DNA of 64,000 nt. Origin: Galerina marginata. Lineage: Eukaryota > Basidiomycota > Agaricomycetes > Agaricales > Galerinaceae. A program made the position numbers and the translations under genes. Positions 26,930 through 40,085 of the stretch are shown in pieces (the stretch's first letter is position 1; each line of letters opens with the position of its first letter). A model generated the notes under the pieces. It saw nothing but the letters and a program-made list of their open reading frames with translations, searched no databases and was not told the DNA's origin. The DNA lies in contig JAECYW010000010.1 in assembly GCA_023014335.1 (NCBI GenBank), positions 1,488,001 to 1,552,000 of the forward strand. Reading direction: 5' to 3'.

Positions 26930-29900
26930 ATGCCCCCCCGGCCAGCTCTCAAACTCAGGCAGAGCCGGCCCCTCTCGCAAGTGTACATCGGGAAAGGCGC
27001 CACCAGCCCGAGCCTGCAGGACCTCTCAGCCAATTCCTCCGCGTACTCCTACGCCAGTCTGATCGAGAGCACATCGCCGCCACTTGGTCTCCCTGACCTG
27101 CCAGAGCCGCCCAGCCCCGGTTCGAGTGTCGGTTCTGGGCCGTCTGGTTCTGGTGCGGGTGTGAAGTCGGGATCCGGCCTGCCGTCGCCACCTGCGACGA
27201 ACTCGACGGGGAGTGGGAGCACGGGGGATCCGGCGACTGTTGCACTGCGCGGGAGTAAGGGCCAGGAGAAGGAACGGCCGCTGTCGCACCATAGCAATAC
27301 GAGCAGCGGTGCGAGCACAGACACGTACACTTATCACGCGGTGGGCACGCCTGTGAATGGGAACATGAAGCGCAGCAGCGTCGGCCCCGGCGGAGGCAGC
27401 AGAAGTAGGAGCAGCAGCAGGAATAGCAGCCGGCTGGGGAATGTGCAGATGCAGGACGATGGTGGGCAGGACGCTCGGCCCGATTTCGACGACGATTATA
27501 ATGATAAAGAGAATGACGATAACGACAATGACGGCGATCTGGACGGGGACGATACTGCCCGCCTGGACCGCAGGCTGCTCACTAGCAGCAACGATAATAT
27601 GAAGACGAAGAGCTCGAGCGAGAATGTGTTGGCGCTGCAGAGAGTGAAGAGCCTCGCTCAGAGGAACCGATTGGTATGCACTTTTGAATTTATGTGTGAC
27701 TTTATCTGACATTACACTCTTCCTTCTTCCTTTCATCTCTATCATGGCCTCGCTGGCGTCCGCCCTGCTCGAATTTTGGTACTCGCCATTATCGCCCCAC
27801 AAGGCTCTGGACAAACTCGAAAAACTGCGCACGCCGTCGCCCGCCCGCCCGAGCACACCAAACTTTCAGGGATCGTCATCCACATCCTCCCGCTACGCAG
27901 CTTCAACCACAAACCCGCCCAGACCCTCTCGCGCCAACGACCACGACTATGAGCCCGCCATGTCAGGCTCAGAAACAGAACGCGAGTCGACCCACCATTC
28001 CACCTCCAACAGCACATACTCTCAGTCCCATTCATCCCACTCGTCGTCGTACATCCGCTCCGCATCCTCGTCACATCATCACTCGCCCTCGCTATCGACG
28101 TCATACCTCTCCACGACGCCCCCGCCGCCCGCGACACCACACCACAACCGCCGCCTCCGCCAAGTATCAGCACCAGACTCGCCCAGCAAGGCTCGCCTCA
28201 TCGCAGCTGCAGCTGCAGCGGCTTCGTCCTCCGCCTCGAGCTCGAGCTCGAATCTAACTCGCAGCCCCTCCAACCGACGCCGAAATCGGGCGTCGTTAGC
28301 CAGCCAGTTGCAGCTTACGGATTTCGAGGAGGAAGATGACCTCAGCATCAACCTGAACGATGATCTCCCGCAGAAGACCGCCACTGCCAGTGGCACTGCG
28401 AGAGGGCATACACGGGACCGGACTCTAAACGAACGGGATTTGATCATCCAGAGCGCTTTGGCGGCAGCTGCATCGTCACGCCGGAGCCCGTTGGGTAATA
28501 GACGACGAAGTGCACTACCCAAAGAGTTCAGATCAGATTTGGCAGATGAGGCTCAGGGTGCGAGCCCTGGCCCGAGTCCGAATCTTGAAAGGAATGAAAG
28601 GAGGGAGAGCTGGAAAGTGAGCGCATATATTCAGGTTTCTGGCTCGGGTGCGATCCTAACTTATTTTATTAGAACAACACAGAACCTATAACACCTTTCC
28701 GCGCCACAGGCGGCGTCGGTCGCTCCTCCACCCTCCGTGATGTGCGCCGGAGCGTCGGCGGCCCTAGTCCTTCTCCAAATCCCAGGTGGTCCAGCGACGA
28801 TTTCAGAACTGCCGCCACTGTCCGCGACCGCCCGTACCAGTATAATACCTCGCTCTCCAATGAGGACGGTAACCCCAAGCGAGAGCGAAGACAAAGCCTC
28901 CGCGGGGGCAGCGCCGAGAGCGCCTTGGTTTGGAGCCCTGGCGGACGCAGCTTGCTGGGTGAGGGACTCAGGGCCGCTGGGCTCAGCCGGCGGAAGGACG
29001 AGTCATCACCGCGAGATGGGCAGGCGTCTGCACAGGGACAGGGACAGGCGCAGTCGAGGCGGGTGGACTGGAGCCCCCAGGATGTGCTGGACGATGGGAG
29101 GAGACGAGGGTTTTCGGAAAGAGAGAGGGAAAAGCAGCCGATGAGGGCTGCTACTTCTATGGCGCATTATCAGTACCTTGACCGGGATAGGGATAGGGAA
29201 GAGTCTGTTGGTCCTCGAGAACGAGAGCGGGAGTTGAGAGGGCACCGGAGTACGTATTCGCTGGCTGCGGCGCGGGACACAGAGTCGCCTCTGCCTTTAT
29301 CGAGACGGGACCCCGAAGCACGCCGAGAAAGGGAAAGGGATTTGATGACCCTGGATCGCGCTGGCTCTTCTTTGAGTCGGTATAACAACACGACGTCTTC
29401 CAACTCCAGCATGCCCCCGCATCTGCCGCCACATACGCCATCCCACCTCTTGGACAGAGCATCTACCTCCAGCCCATTTGGCAGTCGCCGACTGGCTCTT
29501 GGGAATACCAACCTCGTCAACAACAATCGCAGTAACAACGACAAGCCACTAAATGCCTCGACTTCCTCATTGAACCAATCCCAGACCCAGTCAGAACATA
29601 CCCGGCTGATGCTAGAGAGCCTCGCGATGTTTGAGACGCAGCTTGCGAAGCTGCCGCATTTGTCTTCGAGTAGCAGCAGCATGTCGGCGAGCGGCACGGG
29701 GCCGGGTCCAGTGACCGGTGCTTCGCAGGCGGAGCTGACGCGGAGCGCGCAGGGTGCTGTGTTGGCTGCTGAGCGGGTGGCGGGGCTGTTGAAGGCGGGG
29801 GGCGTGAGGGCTGTGGAGCGGCAGGTCGAGGCGGAGGTGGACGACGGGAGGGGCGAGGATGGGAAGGATGTTTGGGGACGAGTGGCCGCGGATTATAGGG

Positions 29901-31420
29901 AGGGTTCACGGGCTGCTGACGAGCTTGTGAGAGGGCTGACGGCGTTGTTGTTGGGTATGGGGAGGGTGGTTAGGGATTTTAGTGCGGCTGCTGGTGGGAG
30001 TGAGTTTGGGTCGCCTTCGGTGCATGGGAGGCATGCGAGTCTTGGGGACGACCTCCATGATAGGCGGGTGGTGGTCAGCCCTGATTCGGGGCTGGATGGT
30101 AATGGGGATCTTGGTATGGGGGCGAGTGGAAGGAGGAGTGTGGCTTCGAGACATAGTTGGGAGCCGGCGCCGAGAGACCGGGAGAGGGCTAGGGATATGG
30201 AGGTTGGCAGGGATAGGGAAAGGGAGGGAGGGAGGGAGGAGGCGCTGAGAAGGCTTGCGGGGGTGGGGGTGTCGAGGTCGGAGAGTGTGCTTGCAAGGGC
30301 GTCGCCGTCGCCTGCCACGTTCCAGAAGCTGCGGGATCGAGAACGGGAGATATATGAGACACCTTCTCAACCTACTAGGACAGCGGCTGCTAGGCACTCC
30401 CTTGGAGTTGGACTGGGCGGCGGTGGTGCTGGTGCCACTGGGTCAGGATCAGGATCAGGCGCGTCGGGGTCCGGGGCAGGCTCGACGAGGAAGCTGTTCA
30501 CTCCACGAGAACAGCGCGAGCAGCTGTTGGATGCTCGGGCTGCTGCTGCCTCTGCTGCGGATGGTGTCATCAGGGGAGGCGGCAACCTGTCCACGCTCGA
30601 TTCTCAGCAGACCATCCATGCACAGCGGTACGAGCCGTCTCCGACCCCCGCTTCGAGGTCGCGGCCTAACCCTCCAGAACGCGACCGAGAACGCACACGG
30701 ACGCTTACACCCTTGTCCATACCCAAACCTCTCCCCGCTCTGCCTTCAGAATCGCGTCGGCCGGCTCAAAACTCTCTCGCCACGCCTCTAACCGCGAACA
30801 CCCTCAACACAAGCTCGGGGTCTACCCGTGATCGGGACCGAGATCGAGATCGACGGCGTACGGGCACGCTTCGCGGAACGATCACAGAGCGGCCGTCGTT
30901 TCCCTCTCTGATGCCAAGCGGTGCGACGACGGCTGTGACGCCGCATACGGTGTCGAATACGCCTCAGAGAACTGCGTTCCCATCCATGCAGCGCACGGAC
31001 TCGGATAAGTCGGCGAGGGCGCAGGTGACATTTTCGAGGCCGAATGCGGTGTCGGTATCTGCTACGCTGACGGATTTGCATGAGCGGCATCGGACGATTA
31101 GTACCGGCGGTGCAGGTGGAGAGGCGAGTGGGAGTGTGGTACCGGAGCGAACGCCGTCTGGCTCGGAGTCGGAGAGGGATGGGAAGCGCAAAACGCTCGG
31201 TGCACGGTTGGCGAGGATGTCGTTGGATAGTCAGGGCGAGAAGGCTATGGTTGTGGAGGAGGAAGTGGGGAGCAGGCGGGATAGGGGCCAGGATTTGATG
31301 GTGCATGCTGCTGATCGGAGTGCGGCGTCGACGATATTGCAGGGGGGGAACACGAATGGGGGTGCGCCTGGGAGGCGGGAGCGCAGGCGGACGGTGACGG
31401 ATATTTGGCCCCGGGAGTGA
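26930..31420 (+). CDS. large disordered Ser/Arg-rich protein, function unknown
   Basis: Three exons (26930-27673, 27804-28616, 28673-31420) join in frame to 1434 residues, with introns of 130 and 56 nt. I do not recognise a catalytic domain. The protein is almost wholly low-complexity: poly-Ser and poly-Ala runs, Pro-rich stretches, an acidic Asp/Asn run near residues 185-210, and many D-R/E-R dipeptide runs in the last exon. Islands that look conserved are ALQRVKSLAQRNRL|ALDKLEKL across the first intron, TPFRATGGVGRSSTLRDVRR at the start of exon 3, and a roughly 60-residue helical stretch at about 29600-29990 around ETQLAKLPHL and VAADYREGSRAADELVRGLT. That helical part could be a coiled coil in a scaffold or cytoskeletal protein, but this is only inference. 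The base composition is GC-richer than in the transporters. The start is the first ATG after an AT-rich leader. Confidence 0.82.
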
Positions 31421-32693
31421 GCGCCCGCCTGCTATCGGAGCGAGTGGGTGATTGGGGTTGCGCTGCGCTTGCGGCTTGCGGTGTTTCTGTGTTCCTTGTG
31501 AGCAGTGTTTTATTTTCTTGTCTTCAATCGATAAACTTGCTAATTGCGATAATGGATGTAGGACTGGACTGGCTTTTTGTTCTTGTACATACCCAGTGGC
31601 TGGCTGTCGGTCCTTCCATAACGATTGGGCTCTTCTCTTCTTTTCAGCATTTTACATTCGACTTTCCTTTTCGCAAAATAATCTCTCCTGGTCCTTATTT
31701 TCTTTCTGTCTTTCGTTTACGTTGACATTCAGAACTTGACTCTATTTATCCATTTCAAATTTTCAATTCATTCTGTTTTTGCCTGAACAATTCCTTTTTT
31801 CTTTTTTCTTTGACTTTTTTTTTGTCAAAACACCTTGAAGGAGACCTCGCACATGGGCACCCGATATCCTCCTTCCTCGTCCATTCCCCGTTTGGCCATT
31901 CCTCTCTTCCATTCCACACAGGTCTCCCTCAAGGTGTCTTACGCTCGATGCATTGATGCACGAAGAACGAATAAATGGCGACGACCGCTTCGCGAATTGC
32001 AAGTACTGTATTTCTGTCCTCCATGATGATCGATGACTGGCGCACTTTTATGTACTGTATTAGAGACCTAATAACGACACGATGTCTCGTTCCAGCTCGT
32101 TCTACGTAAGGCCGAGGGCTCTTAACGGCAATCTAACGTAGCCCGTCGGTGCTCTCTGGTAGATTTTGTCAGTGGTTTTAGAAGGGATGCGTACCTGGAC
32201 GACCTCCGGCAACTCTCACTATCTGTCGTAAAGAACGGTGATCTGGCGCCGAAGATTGTCAAATGAACTGAGGTGCGAGCGCCGGCCGTGATGATGAGCA
32301 CACGATGCTCCAAGAGTATTTTTATGCGTGGGCCGCTCCGTGTCGAACGCGTCCACAACACAAGGTGCTGTTAGTTCCTCTATTCAGTCTCGTCGTACAT
32401 ACACCAAAGTTATTCAGTGGATCTTGAGTCAAGGAGAGTCATGAATGCATGACGGCCTGTCGCGCCTCGACGGAGCCGACGCGCAGTATCTTGCAAAATC
32501 GGCTAGGGTCTACCTGCTCAGGAGCACATGTAGCGAGTGCTATTAATACAATGCTATCGGATATATACCGACGTCCGGGTTATTTCATCCTGGCTCCTTA
32601 CTTCCGAGTATCCTACTTACTTGGGACCAGTTTGCTTCACTTATACTTGGCTTCGTATTCCGCCAGACAGCCGATTCGACTTGGTAGTCAACC
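31421..32693. other. 3' flank and T4 upstream region
   Basis: The first 450 bp is T-rich and pyrimidine-rich, consistent with the 3' UTR and terminator of the preceding gene. 32040-32470 holds nothing I can name. The last roughly 210 bp (32480-32693) matches the region upstream of T2, so the duplication that made the T2/T4 pair included the likely promoter. Confidence 0.5.
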
Positions 32694-35600
32694 ATGGACA
32701 CCTCCGATAGTTGGGGGTTGCAGTATGTGATGACAGGCTCGCGACTTTTGCAATCGGCGCGTAAGGAATGGGATACCTCGTACGTGGCCTGTCTGGCATT
32801 TTACTGAAGCGCAAACACTCAACCGGGTCCATCTGCCTTTCAGGTTTCTCAACGACTCATTTGCCATACCATTTGGCATCGCTTTGGTTTTGATTGGAAT
32901 CCAGGCTTTCCATGGGTTTACGACTTTCGTTGCTCGTCTTTGGAGGGGTACATCAACGGGCGAAAGTGCCACTGACGAAACTGAAGGTCCAGAAGACGTC
33001 AATCCCGCGACATTTTACTATTTGGCGCATCGTAGCAAGAGCAACAGCGGACCCATCATATTCGCATACGCGACCGCACGTCTCATTGGATGTCTCGTTC
33101 TTCTGGGGTTATCGACAAAAACATTACTCGGGTGTCCACACAGGCGCGAGAATGGTGTTGCACCCAAGGGTGCACGCGTCTTCGCCGAGTGCCCTGAGGT
33201 TTTCATGACATTGACATATGTAAGTAACTTGCCCTGTAGTTGGAATTGCCGCTCACGTTCAAGCTCGTTCTTCACAGCTTTATGCCACTATCCTGACGAT
33301 CGCATCTATGTCATTCAAGAAGTGGACCACGCTCGCGATACGATACAATATTCTCATTTTATTGACCGCGTTAGGAGTCTACGTCTACCGGGACATTTGG
33401 CCCTTGGCCACGTATACGGAACACCCGAAGGATACCGCCCATGACGAGTTCCTCTGGTACAAAATCGCTCTTCTCGCATTTACTGCAGGCGTCATTCCGC
33501 TGTTCGTTCCTCGTCGGTACATTCCTGTCGACCCCAAGGTAAAACCTTGTCACCTTGCCTATTATCTTCATGAACGCTCACCCGCTTTACAGGATCCTAT
33601 GGCAATACCCAACGACGAGCAAACGTGTTCCTTGTTCTCCTTCATATTTTACTTTTATCTGGATCCTGTTATATTTATGGGTTATCGCGTCGAACATCTG
33701 GCGTTCGACCAACTACCTCCGTTGTGTGATACTGATCAAGCCAAGAATCTTGTCAAAAGAGCCTTTCCCGTCTGTTTTTTGATTTCTAAATGTTGAGTTG
33801 GGTATTAATATTTTTCATAGCACTTGGACCCATACCAAGGCGCTAAGAAACGTCACATATTTTTTGGCATGATGAAAGTTTTCCGTGAGCCGCCTATTGG
33901 ATTATCTCTTCACGACAAACCCCAAACCTGGCTACAGATAGAGAATATACAATCATGGCCGTGTGCATCTCATTACAAGTTCTGCTGGGGTTTTTTTCAC
34001 CGATCGGCATCAATCGACTTCTCACGTTAGTGTTTCCTTCTTCGTTTTAGCACTCGTGGCTTAATCCATCTGCTGCAGTTATATGGAAACAGGAGGCGAA
34101 GGGGCATACATCCGCCCGTGGTTTTGGATTCTTTTCATATGTGTCGGGCCTACTTTTGGCTCCCTTCTCTTCCAGCGGTACATTTTCGCCGCAACAAGAG
34201 CGCTCTGTCATGCAGAGGCATTAATCACTCAGCTTGTGTTTGAACACAGTTTACGCATCCGCTTGGTTGCTGAGACTGGGAAGGAAATTAAAGTTGACGA
34301 CAATGCCACGGTCGCTGGGACCCCAGATACCGCGTCTATCGCTGGAAGCTCGACAGAAGACACAAATGCATCAAGCCAGTCCCCGTCTCCTACTAGTAGG
34401 ACACCCGAGGCTTCGAGCGACTCTCAGTCGACGCTTACTGTGTCGACCATCAAAGGCAAGGCGAAGGATACTTCACCTCCTCCTCCCAAAACTTTGCCAG
34501 TAAAAAAGGTGACTCCTGATAAGAAGGACGCTAATCTTATTGGGAAAATCAACAATCTTGTAACCACCGATTTGGGCAACATAACTGACGCTAGAGACTT
34601 CGTCATGATCTGTAAGTCCAACAAGAGTCGTACTAGCTCCTGACAATGAACAATATTCTTCCAGTGTTTTCCGTCCCGCTGCAGATTTGCGGCTGTACCT
34701 TTTTCCTTTATCAAGTTCTTGGCTGGAGGTTCGTCCTACTGGGTTCTATCTCATGCAGTGCGACAGTTGAATTACTTACAGTGCATTTGTCGGGCTCGCA
34801 TCCATGGTCGCTCTAATTCCGGTACCAGGTTATGCTGCAAAGTTGCTGCAAACAGTGCAAAAAAATAAGATGAAACTTGTATGTTGCAGGTTACCTTCTA
34901 TCATTGTGACGAACGGTCTAACCGTGGTACGACATCCTTTCAGACAGACGCGAGGGTTCAGGATGTTACCGAAGGTAACGTCTGACCTCCAAGATAGCTT
35001 GTCATATTATTACTAAATCTTTTTAGCTGTCAGCGTATTGCGAATGATCAAGTTGTTCGGCTGGGAGGGAAAGATGTCCAAAAGAATCCAAGACCGACGA
35101 AATGACGAACTAGCGGCTCTGTGGAAATACAAGGTCAGATACGATGGAATGCTTCCTTTTCATAAAATTTAACCGCCGTTTAGATTCTGGATGCCTTCAC
35201 AGGCGTTGCAAAGTGAGCTCCGGCCCCTCTGCTTCTTGTCTTAACTCACTACATACCCGTAGCTCCATTATCCCAACCATCACGATGGTGGCCACATATG
35301 GGACGTATACTCTCATTATGAAACAGAGCCTGACGCGTAAGCCAAAATGATCAACGCATTGAAACGTTACCAACCAAGGCTGTATTTAGCGTCCATAATC
35401 TTTTCCAGTCTGACCGTCTTTGGTATCCTCAGAATACAGTTGCACCGTATCTCATGGCAAGTGAGCAGCAGTATCAAAGGTTTGTTGTCTTCATTGCCCT
35501 TTGATACCTTTGTCACTCACCGTAAATTGCAGGAAAAGTCTCTCTAGACCGTATTTCTGATTTCTTGCGAGACACAGAGCTTCTGGATTCATTCACGGAT

Positions 35601-38600
35601 GACAAGTCAGGAGTTGTACTGGAGGCCGCACCAACTTTCGACAAGACAGCCATTGGTTTCAACAATGCTACATTCTCGTGGTCACTTGATTTTCAAGATG
35701 GTGCCATGACTCCATCTCGTCGAGCATACAAGCTTCGGATAGATGACGAGCTCCGCTTCAAACCCGATTGCATTAATCTCATCATCGGTCCGACGTGAGC
35801 ACCCTATTGACGTCAATTCCGTCGAAGAGGCTCATTAGCATTCTGTAGGGGTTCCGGGAAGACTTCTATACTCATGGCATTACTTGGTCAGTTTCCACGT
35901 TTCGTTACCTTTTCTCAACTCATTCAAGGCGCAATAGGCGAAATGCACTTCATTCGCTCCAACACTGACTCCTGGTTTAATCTCCCTAGAGAAGGAGGCG
36001 TAGCTTATGCCGCCCAGGAGTCTTGGGTGCAGAATGCTACCATTCGCGAGAATATTGTGTTTGGAGCTGACTTTGATGAGATCCGCTATCGAAAAGGTAA
36101 AGGAGGCCAAAAGAATTTTGGGTTGATTCTGTCTAACTGAACCGTCGTGATGAAGTTCTTTACCAATGTGGCTTGGAAAGAGATCTTGAACTTTTCGATG
36201 CTGGCGATGCTACCGAGGTCGGCGAAAAGGGACTTACTCTTAGGTATGTGGCGTCTTGACGTATCTATGAACCCTAAAAGCTAATGAATCATACCAGCGG
36301 AGGCCAGAAAGTGAGTCGCGGAAACATCCCGATCTGGTCCTCTCCTAACACCCTTTATCCTCTTTTTGAAATAGGCCAGAGTTACTCTTGCTCGCGCAAT
36401 TTATTCGCAAGCTAAAATTATATTGTTGGACGATGTGCTCGCCGCCCTCGATGTTCATACGTAAGTCGTAAATACCGTCAACATTTTTAATTGTATTAAC
36501 TTTAGATTGAAGCTCGGTGTGGATTGTTAATAAGTGCTTCCGAGGAGATTTGGTGCAAGGACGAACGGTCTTGTTAGTGGTGAGTATCAGTGCACCTCAA
36601 CGAGCTTATTGGGTTAACTTTATGGATAACAGACTCACAGTGTGGCCCTCCTTACACCTGTCGCAGGATTTATTGTCTCAATCGGTCAAGACGGCACAGT
36701 TAAAACTCAGGGAGTAGACCTCGAAGCCGCTCTTGCCATTGATCCTGCACTCGCAGCGGAAGCAGAGATTGTTCGCGAAGAAACCGAAATAGCAGACCAA
36801 GAGGTAGCCTCATTAGCCAAAAAGGAAGCCCCTGCGGACGGAAAGCTTGTTGTTGCAGAGGAGATCGCCAAAGGACACGTTACATGGAAATCTATTACAT
36901 TGTTCCTCACTGGATTGGGAGGCGACTACCCATTCGTATTCTTTTCTCTATGGATGTCCGGTTTCTTTGCAAGTAATTGGGTGAAGACTTTCCAAACATG
37001 GTTCCTGGGATACTGGGGTTCTCAATACGAAGGACGCGACCCTTCGGAAGTCCATGTTTCACTGTGAGCATCGTTTTCTATCAATGAAATAATGTAGGCT
37101 AACATCCAGAAGATACCTCTCGCTTTATTCCGGGATTGTCTTTGTATCACTAGTACTTAGTCTTGGGTCTTATGCCCTCTATGTGTCTGGGTCCATGAGG
37201 GCTTCCAAGGTTATCAATGCAGCCCTGGTCAAGTCGGTCTTATCGAGCACCCTCAGGTTCGTCCCAGCCTCATGTTTTATTTTCTAGATTATTTATTATT
37301 TGCAGGTGGTTAGACGAGACTCCTACCGCCCGGATTATTGCCAGATGTACACAGGACATTCGGGTCATCGATGGCCCAATTGCTGAAGAATTTCTCTCCT
37401 TGACCCAGATGGGAATTGGAATGATCACCAATTTATGTGTCATTATTATTTTCACTCCTATCTTTTTGTTCCCTGGTCTGGCTGTTGCAGCCTTAGGTTT
37501 CTACCTGGGGAACATTTACCTGAGGGCCCAGCTGTCCGTAAAACGAGAAATGAGGTACGTGACTATGAAGTCATACTTGGAAGCCTATATTCACGAGCAA
37601 CAAAGTAATGCACGCTCCCCAGTGCTGGCACACTTTAGCGCAGCTATTTCTGGCTTAGGTATGAGAAATTGATCTTCACCTGATATCAAAGCTCAAATCT
37701 ACCAGTATCGGTTCGTGCTTATGGTGCACAAGCCTCATTCAAGGCCGAATCGTTTAAGCGTGTGGATCATTATATGCGAATTTCGCGCATCTCGTACAAT
37801 TTGAACCGTTGGATTAGTACCCGAATTGATATACTCGGTCGACTGTTCACTGCAACCCTCGCAACATACCTGGTTTACGGTCATTCCATAGGGGCCTCTA
37901 ACACCGGGTTCTCACTTAACATGGTGGTGGATTTCTGTACTATGATCTTGTGGTGGGTCAGGATATTCAACGAGTTAGAAGTGGAGTCCAACAGGTAAGT
38001 ATTTTGATGCTTTCAACGTATAGAATGGTAATACTATGCATTTTTCAGTCTCGAACGTATTCAAGGATATCTTGATATTGATCATGAACCTCCGCCGACC
38101 GAGGCTGGGAAGCCACCTGCAGCCTGGCCAACAAGTGGAACCATCGTAGTTGAAAACCTATCAGCTCGGTATTCACAGGTAGGTAGGAAATGTCATTCAA
38201 TACCCATTCTTACGATATCTGGCGTTTGGTTTGTCAGACTGGCCCGACCGTTTTACGCAACCTCTCCTTCCGGATCGAGTCTGGAGAACGGGTTGGCGTA
38301 GGCGAGTTATTTATCATAGTGATTACCTATGAGTACTAACTTCCTTGAGCAGTGGGTAGGACTGGTAGTGGAAAGGTGAGCTTTCATTCTGGATGATTGG
38401 TTCTCCTATGAAATATGTTTCAAGAGCACGTTGACGCTGGCCCTGTTGAGATGCGTTGTTACCGAAGGGACGGTGTATTACGACGGTCTTCCTACGAATA
38501 AGATTAATCTGGATGCTTTGAGGTCCAGTGTGACCATCATACCCCAAACCGTGAGTAAGATAATCCAGCTAGGAAGCTAGTCATCTCATATCTTGCATCT

Positions 38601-39401
38601 AGCCTGAACTTATCAGTGGTAAGTCCTATATTGAGGGAAATATATGGCGTCTCTAATTACTCAATCAGGTACACTCCGGCGCAATTTGGATCCATTCGAC
38701 CAACACGACGACGCAACTCTGAACGACGCGCTCCGCTCTGCTGGGCTATTCTCGGTACACGACGAAGAAGGAGAAGGACGAATCACCCTCGATAGTAATA
38801 TTTCCTCTGGAGGAAGTAACCTTTCAGTTGGTGAAAAGCAAATTATTGCGCTTGCTCGGGCTATGGTTCGCGGAAGCAAAGTCCTCATCCTTGACGAAGG
38901 TCCGTAATCTGTAATTTCATGAATACCTCTAGTCTAATTTGCCATTTTGCTTCCTTCAGCGACCTCTGCAATTGGTAAGTTTTTAAATCAAAACCAATAT
39001 TTTTTGTATTTATCCCCTGTCTGCAGACTACAAAACGGATTCTGTGATACAAACGACGCTGCGAAGCAAACTGGGATCGGACGTGACTGTCATCACCGTC
39101 GCCCATCGCCTCCAAACGATCATGGACGCGGATAAAATAGTAGGTCGAGTTTTCCTATCCCACCTTCAAACGCTTATTCGACTACAAAATAGATGGTCCT
39201 CGACGAGGGTCAAATTGTAAGTCGCATCACTGATCCAGATTATTTTGTCATTAAAGTGCGATGCAGGCAGAGTTTGATTCTCCGAGAGCACTCCTTCAAA
39301 AGGAGGGTAGTATGTTCAAAGCATTAGTTGACGGAAGTGGAGATAAAGCAGATCTATACGCCATGGCCGAAGGGAAAGCAGCGTCCACCTCCAACCAGTA
39401 G
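32694..39401 (+). CDS. ABCC-type (MRP-like) ABC transporter T4 (type A)
   Basis: A full-length ABCC exporter of roughly 1,600 residues and the easiest copy to read. The first exons are 32694-32779, 32844-33219, 33278-33538, 33593-33769 and 33821-33884, all joining in frame. TMD0 is in exons 1-4; TMD1 contains a Ser/Thr/Pro/Lys-rich insert (about 34270-34540) before [13 protein letters not shown]1 (35560-36650) has GPT|GSGKT across an intron at about 35798-35847, [28 protein letters not shown] and the switch VTHS. TMD2 is at 37080-37997. NBD2 (38050-39401) has VGRTGSGK at about 38352, LSVGEKQ at about 38822, LILDE at about 38885, then the 15-nt exon 38960-38974 coding ATSAI. It ends [13 protein letters not shown] 39399-39401. 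NBD1 lacks the catalytic Glu, as is usual in this family. It is an inverted near-copy of T2. No break was seen. Confidence 0.92.
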
Positions 39402-40085
39402 TGCCAGTAATCTTTTGTCTTATCGTATACGTTCCTCACTTTAAATTGACTTGTGTGTTCTGTTGGCGCTGATATATGAAGCTGTTGATTACAGAACAGC
39501 TGTAAGGATTTGAGTAAAAGTGTAATAAGTCCAACGACCTCTAATGGAAAGGATGAGTCATCGATAAGTTGTTCGAAAATAGCACACATTTCCACTACGA
39601 AACGAAAGAGACTCGAATTCCATATGAACGACGACAGTAAAATCTCGTTAGGCTCATCTGAATAAATACCAAAAGCAAGTCCTATGATGATGGACAGGTG
39701 TCTGGCACAGCTACGACTGTGAGGGCGTAAAATGAAACCTAGGCGTTCGATCCCGTCCTTCAATCAAATAAACGATCAGACGTAAAAGGCGAACTGGTTC
39801 CACTTCGTTGTGTACCATCATGTTTGCTAGACCTTTCAGGAGGGGTTTTCAATTTACTTGGCGTGAAGACTGGGTAATCAAAAGCCCTTTTAGGACAAAA
39901 GTGTCTGTCCGCCGCTGGGCGTTGTTGATGCGTCTCAACCAATGTCTGAACTGCAAAAGAGGTTCAGAAATGCAGCAGCCGATATTTTCCTAGCACTAAC
40001 AACTGTTCACTTGCTCGAGTATTAAGCTGAACCTTCAGCTTGAAGCTTGAAGCTCCAAGTCAAAATTCAGCCCAGTGTTGACTGT
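39402..40085. other. T4 downstream region
   Basis: This is the 3' flank of T4. The minus strand at about 39530-39750 contains a protein-like piece (GLAFGIYSDEPNEI, SSFIWNSSLFRFVVEM) that may be an exon after a possible intron at about 39695-39745. It has weak resemblance to the minus-strand piece beside the lectin. No gene model could be completed. Confidence 0.3.

Noticed and set aside
28079..30594. Several long minus-strand open frames inside the Ser/Arg-rich gene
   Set aside because: High GC and repetitive codons leave the opposite strand open by chance. The frames are low-complexity and lack splice structure or domains.
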